This document shows, piece after piece, positions 5,455 through 8,886 of a DNA stretch of 8,886 nucleotides. The stretch comes from Acidobacteriota bacterium (GTDB lineage Bacteria > Acidobacteriota > Terriglobia > UBA7540): positions 1-8,886 of the forward strand of contig JAJXZM010000222.1 of assembly GCA_021780055.1 (NCBI GenBank), written 5' to 3'. Under the pieces are notes generated by a model. That model had not been told where the DNA came from. It saw only the letters and a list, made by a program, of their open reading frames with translations, and made no database searches. Position numbers and translations under genes: made by a program. Within the stretch, counting starts at the first letter, position 1, and every line of letters starts with the position of its first letter.

Positions 5455-6425
5455 ATTCCGGCGAAACAGACAAGGCCGTAGTTGTAAAAGGCCTCGAACG
5501 GCGTTTCGACTCATTCGTGGCTGTTAACCGCATAAGCCTTGAGGTCGCGAAGGGAGAGATCTTTGGATTTCTTGGACCGAACGGGGCGGGCAAATCCACC
5601 ACGATTCGAATGCTCTGCGGCATTCTGGCGCCGAGCGGCGGCAGTGGAACGGTGGCTGGCTTTGACATTCGCACTCAGTCGGAAGAAATCAAGAATCACA
5701 TCGGCTACATGAGCCAGAAATTCTCTCTCTACGAAGACTTGACGGTAGAGGAAAACATCGATTTCTACAGCGGCATCTATCGCATCCCGCCGGAGAAGAA
5801 ACAGGCGCGCAAAGAATGGGTAATCAAAATGGCAGGGCTCGAGGGGCACCGGAACGCGCGCACCGGCACGCTTTCAGGCGGCTGGAAACAGAGGCTGGCG
5901 CTCGGCTGCGCAACGATGCACGAGCCGGCCATCATTTTTCTCGACGAGCCAACCTCGGGTGTCGATCCCAACAGCCGCCGTCAATTCTGGGACCTGATCT
6001 ACGACCTTTCCAGCCGCGGGGTTACGGTCTTTGTCACCACGCACTACATGGATGAAGCGGAATACTGCGACCGCATTGCTCTCATCTACCATGGCGAGCT
6101 CATCGCCGAAGGCACACCGAATACGCTAAAGACCGAGCTGATGCAGGAAGATGTGCTGGAAGTGAACTGCCTGCAGCCCCAGGACGCCATGGAAGAAATC
6201 CGGAAACTCGCCGGCGTGAAGGAGGTCGCATTATTCGGCACGCGTCTCCACGTTGTTGCTGTTGACGGGGCGACTGTGGCGGGGTCATTGAATGACATCC
6301 TGCCTAAAAAGGGGTTTCCTGTTGAGAGGATTGAAAAGATTGTTCCCTCCATGGAGGACGTGTTCGTATCGCTGATCGAGGCCCGGGACAATGGCAAACA
6401 TCCCATGCGGGAGGTTGAACGATGA
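5451..6425 (+). CDS. ABC transporter ATP-binding protein 2 (YbhF C-half-like), canonical motifs
   Basis: A 324-residue ATPase subunit with all catalytic motifs intact: Walker A GPNGAGKST (42-50), Q-loop Gln89, signature LSGGW (141-145), Walker B IIFLDE (161-166), D-loop GVD (170-172) and H-loop TTHYMDEAE with His198. The C-terminal regulatory part ends in PSMEDVFVSLIEA. It resembles ATPase 1 throughout (GYMSQ, LYxDLTVxENIxFY, TxGVDPxSRRxFW), so the two arose by duplication and should form a heterodimer under the two permeases. Start and stop both use ATGA overlaps of four bases with neighbouring genes, which favours coupled translation at equal amounts. In E. coli YbhF both halves are in one chain. 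Confidence 0.94.
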   Translation: MNSGETDKAVVVKGLERRFDSFVAVNRISLEVAKGEIFGFLGPNGAGKSTTIRMLCGILAPSGGSGTVAGFDIRTQSEEIKNHIGYMSQKFSLYEDLTVEENIDFYSGIYRIPPEKKQARKEWVIKMAGLEGHRNARTGTLSGGWKQRLALGCATMHEPAIIFLDEPTSGVDPNSRRQFWDLIYDLSSRGVTVFVTTHYMDEAEYCDRIALIYHGELIAEGTPNTLKTELMQEDVLEVNCLQPQDAMEEIRKLAGVKEVALFGTRLHVVAVDGATVAGSLNDILPKKGFPVERIEKIVPSMEDVFVSLIEARDNGKHPMREVER

Positions 6426-7555
6426 ATCATCGCCGTGCCTGGGCTGTGGCCCGTAAAGAGTTTCTACACGTTATTCGCGATCCGCGAAGCCTGGCAATGG
6501 CAATTGCCATGCCCATGTTTCTCCTGTTTCTTTACGGCTATGCGCTGACGCTCGACGTAGACAACGTCCCAATCGTCGTCTGGGACCAGAGCCAGACCGT
6601 CGCAAGCCGCGATTTTATCAGCCGCTTTGGAGGTTCGCGTTATTTTGCCATTGAAGGCTACGGCTGGAACTACCACGAGTTGGAGCATGAAATTGATTCC
6701 GGCCATGCTCTTGTTGCATTGGTGGTCCCGAGGGATTTCGCGGACCAGGTGCGATCTGGACGGACGGCCGCCGTCCAGTTAATTGTGGACGGCAGCGATT
6801 CCAACACTGCCACTCTTGCTGTCAACTATGCGGACGCCGTCACCCGAGCTTATTCCGAGTCGCTCCAGCTACAGGAGATGCGCCGGCTGCACGGAACGTC
6901 GATCACAGTGCCGGTGGACTTCCGTCCGCGCGTCTGGTTCAACCCGGAACTCGAATCCCGCTACTACATCATCCCGGGACAAATTGCGGTGATCATGATG
7001 GTGATTGCCGCACTGCTGACCTCGCTCACCGTGGCGCGCGAGTGGGAACGCGGCACCATGGAACAATTAATCTCCACGCCGGTAACCGGCCGCGAGATAA
7101 TTCTGGGAAAATTGTTGCCGTACTTCTCTATCGGTATGGTCGACATGGTGCTTGCCGTGCTGATGGGCAAGTTCCTTTTCCACGTGCCGTTGCGCGGCAG
7201 TGTAATCCTCCTCTTTGCTTCAGCAGCGATTTTTCTGGTGGGAACCATGGCGCTCGGAATCCTGATCAGCGTGATCGCCAGGAATCAACTCCTGGCCAAT
7301 CAGTTGGCGATGGTTCTGACCTTCGTCCCGTCATTCCTGCTTTCAGGCTTCGTTTTTCCGATCAGCAATATGCCGACCGTGATCCAGTGGATTACTTACC
7401 TTGTTCCGGCGCGCTACTTCATTACCCTGCTGAAAGCGATTTACCTGAAGGGGGCCGGTATTTCGGTGCTGGCGGGCGATGGGTTGCTGCTGGTCGCTTA
7501 TGCCATCGGCACGATTCTGCTGGCAGTGGGAATTTTCAAGAAGAAGCTGGTGTGA
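6422..7555 (+). CDS. ABC-2 family permease 1 (YbhS/YbhR-like)
   Basis: A 377-residue inner-membrane exporter subunit of the six-helix ABC-2 type. After an amphipathic N terminus (RKEFLHVIRDPRSLA, 11-25) comes membrane helix 1 (24-43), then a periplasmic domain of about 135 residues (44-180) containing IVDGSDSNTA (121-130), then five helices (about 183-204, 232-250, 260-283, 292-315 and 352-371). The cytoplasmic loop EWERGTMEQLISTPV (207-221) is the family's coupling element, and SGFVFPISNMP (308-318) its conserved outer loop before the last helix. The ATGA overlap with ATPase 2 fits one transcription and translation unit. It should pair with permease 2. Substrate unknown. Confidence 0.93.
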   Translation: MNHRRAWAVARKEFLHVIRDPRSLAMAIAMPMFLLFLYGYALTLDVDNVPIVVWDQSQTVASRDFISRFGGSRYFAIEGYGWNYHELEHEIDSGHALVALVVPRDFADQVRSGRTAAVQLIVDGSDSNTATLAVNYADAVTRAYSESLQLQEMRRLHGTSITVPVDFRPRVWFNPELESRYYIIPGQIAVIMMVIAALLTSLTVAREWERGTMEQLISTPVTGREIILGKLLPYFSIGMVDMVLAVLMGKFLFHVPLRGSVILLFASAAIFLVGTMALGILISVIARNQLLANQLAMVLTFVPSFLLSGFVFPISNMPTVIQWITYLVPARYFITLLKAIYLKGAGISVLAGDGLLLVAYAIGTILLAVGIFKKKLV

Positions 7556-7557
7556 CC

Positions 7558-8688
7558 ATGTGGGAACGCATCCGGCATATGCTCGTCAAGGAATTCATTG
7601 AGGTCTTCCGCGACCCGCGCATGAGGGCCCTGATTTTCGTGGTCCCAGTCCTGCAGCTTTTTATCTTTGGCTACGCGGCAAATACTGACGTTCGCAACAT
7701 CTCGACCGCGGTGTACGACCTTGACAACACCGTCAGCAGCCGCGAACTGGTTAGCCGGTTTGTGAAGTCGGGTTACTTCAACGTGGTCGCATACATTTCA
7801 AACGACGCCCGCGAACGCCAGTTGCTTGATGAAGGCCGGGTTCAGGTTGTGCTGCATATGGACAACGGCTTTGAGGGCGATCTGATTGCCGGGCGACCGG
7901 CCCCGTTCCAGATGATCGTGGACGGAACAGACTCCAACACGGCCGGCATCGTTCTCGGCTACAGCAACACTATCGTGCACACATTTTCGCAGGACATCCT
8001 TTCACAACGTATCCTCCGCCTGCGTGGCAATATTGTGATGCCCGGGCAGGTTGTTTTGAAGACTCGCACCTGGTTCAACGAAAACCTGGAGAGCCGGACC
8101 TACTTCGTGCCCGGCGTCATTGCTCTGATGATCACTCTGTTGACGCTGCTGCTGACCAGCCTGGCAATTGTGCGCGAGAAAGAGATCGGAACCATGGAAC
8201 AAATCATGGTCACCCCCATCCGCCCGGTGGAGTTCATCCTGGGCAAAACCGTGCCATTCGCCCTGATTAGTTTCGTCGATCTTGCGGTTGTGGCGCTGGT
8301 TGGGGTCTACTGGTTCGAAATTCCAGTCCGCGGAAGCTTTGTTCTGCTGGTGTTCGCAATGTCGGTTTACCTGATGAGTACGCTCGGCATCGGGTTGCTG
8401 ATTTCAACCGTCAGCCAGACGCAGCAGCAGGCAATGATCAGCACATTCTTCTTTTTTATGCCGGCAGTACTGCTTTCAGGTTTTATGTTTCCCATCGCCA
8501 ATATGCCGGTCATTGTGCAGTGGCTGACGTTTCTGAATCCCATGCGCTACGTCATGGTCATCCTGCGCGGCATCTTTCTGAAGGGCGTGGGATTCGACAT
8601 CCTGTGGCCCCAGATTGCGGTGCTGGCTGTAATTGGAGTATTGACGCTGGCGCTGGCCTCGCGGCGATTCCGAAAGACGCTGGCGTGA
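7558..8688 (+). CDS. ABC-2 family permease 2 (YbhR/YbhS-like)
   Basis: A 376-residue paralogue of permease 1 with the same layout: KEFIEVFRDPRMRALIF (11-27) leading into helix 1, a periplasmic domain with IVDGTDSNTA (120-129), ESRTYFVPG (178-186) before helix 2, coupling loop EKEIGTMEQIMVTPI (207-221) and SGFMFPIANMP (307-317). The frame is open far upstream, back through permease 1, but ATG 7558, two bases after the permease 1 stop, gives the family N terminus and a length one residue shorter than its partner. No strong ribosome binding site is visible, so translation probably depends on termination of permease 1. Similarity between the two permeases runs end to end without large gaps, as expected for a heterodimer. 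Confidence 0.93.
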   Translation: MWERIRHMLVKEFIEVFRDPRMRALIFVVPVLQLFIFGYAANTDVRNISTAVYDLDNTVSSRELVSRFVKSGYFNVVAYISNDARERQLLDEGRVQVVLHMDNGFEGDLIAGRPAPFQMIVDGTDSNTAGIVLGYSNTIVHTFSQDILSQRILRLRGNIVMPGQVVLKTRTWFNENLESRTYFVPGVIALMITLLTLLLTSLAIVREKEIGTMEQIMVTPIRPVEFILGKTVPFALISFVDLAVVALVGVYWFEIPVRGSFVLLVFAMSVYLMSTLGIGLLISTVSQTQQQAMISTFFFFMPAVLLSGFMFPIANMPVIVQWLTFLNPMRYVMVILRGIFLKGVGFDILWPQIAVLAVIGVLTLALASRRFRKTLA

Positions 8689-8700
8689 TGCCTGCGCATC

Positions 8701-8717
8701 CACCTCCGGAGCAGGTG
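8701..8717 (+). other. Small intercistronic stem-loop
   Basis: CACCT and AGGTG pair across a 7-base centre in the 70-base gap between permease 2 and the TolC-family gene. No U-tract follows, so it is not an intrinsic terminator; the TolC-family gene is probably still part of the operon. Confidence 0.2.
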
Positions 8718-8758
8718 CACGGTAGAGAGGAATTGAACCTAACAGAAGGGAAAGTGAA

Positions 8759-8886
8759 ATGAGCAGAACACATCGCTTGATCAGGATGGCAGTTTTATTG
8801 GCACTGACGAGCTCAAGCTCGTTGCTTGCCCAGGAAAAGCCGGCCTTGAAGCTGACGCTTCAGGAAGCAGTGCGAATGGCGCTGCG
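8759..8886 (+). CDS. TolC-family outer-membrane efflux protein, N-terminal fragment
   Basis: Only the first 42 codons are inside the window. Residues 1-24 form a Sec signal peptide (RTHRLIR, hydrophobic MAVLLAL, Ser-rich end, LLA before QE). The mature start KLTLQEAVRMAL (31-42) is the typical first helix of TolC-family channels. AGGG sits about nine bases before the ATG. Placed directly after the permease pair, it would supply the outer-membrane channel that the membrane fusion protein docks to. The assignment rests on a short stretch plus context. Confidence 0.78.
   Translation, partial: MSRTHRLIRMAVLLALTSSSSLLAQEKPALKLTLQEAVRMAL

Noticed and set aside
4522..5514. A 330-residue antisense open frame over ATPase 1
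   Set aside because: The plus-strand frame carries all ABC ATPase motifs; the antisense product has no recognisable feature and is a codon-bias shadow.
7042..8688. A 548-residue open frame starting inside permease 1
   Set aside because: The first 172 residues are out-of-frame permease 1 sequence; family homology starts at Met 7558.

Overview
The window is one bacterial chromosomal segment, moderately GC-rich and tightly packed, with two blocks of genes that diverge from an intergenic region at about 2129-2687. The left block is read on the minus strand and the right block on the plus strand. A Sec-exported PQQ-type quinoprotein without the usual vicinal cysteine pair, next to a DUF5009/NagX-type membrane acyltransferase, would fit a soil bacterium such as an acidobacterium. 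That taxonomic guess is inference only. No RNA gene, insertion sequence, CRISPR array, integrase or attachment site was recognised.

Left block (1-2128, minus strand): a DUF5009 multi-pass membrane protein (1016-2128) lies upstream of the N-terminal 290 residues of a PQQ-dependent dehydrogenase (870 running off base 1). They are separated by 145 bp. The DUF5009 leader carries a strong ribosome binding site, a hairpin (2161-2181) and a perfect 17-bp dyad (2219-2235).

Intergenic region (2129-2687): apart from that leader it holds a 12-bp palindrome, one weak small-ORF candidate, and a near-consensus sigma70 promoter (2632-2660) reading into the tetR-type gene.

Right block (2688-8886, plus strand): a TetR-family regulator is followed by a complete tripartite ABC-2 export operon. 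The order is HlyD/YbhG-like membrane fusion protein, ATPase 1, ATPase 2, permease 1, permease 2 and the start of a TolC-family outer-membrane channel. Genes overlap by 1-4 bases or are 2 bases apart up to the last permease, so translation is probably coupled. The layout resembles Escherichia coli cecR-ybhG-ybhF-ybhS-ybhR, but the two ATPase domains that are fused in YbhF are separate genes here, and a TolC gene is attached. Two matching 16-bp palindromes, one at the start of the tetR-type transcript (2661-2676) and one just before the membrane fusion gene (3304-3319), are very probably the regulator's operators. The expected picture is a substrate-induced drug or xenobiotic exporter: the regulator represses itself and the pump, the ATPase pair powers a permease heterodimer, and the adaptor couples it to the TolC channel. 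The substrate cannot be told from sequence.

The most notable points are the twin operators, the asymmetric ATPase pair (ATPase 1 has Ala in place of the H-loop His), a 26-residue repeat placed on both arms of the adaptor's coiled coil, and the altered active-site residues of the quinoprotein. The exporter is a recognisable family in a slightly unusual form; I saw no clear evidence of a wholly new system.
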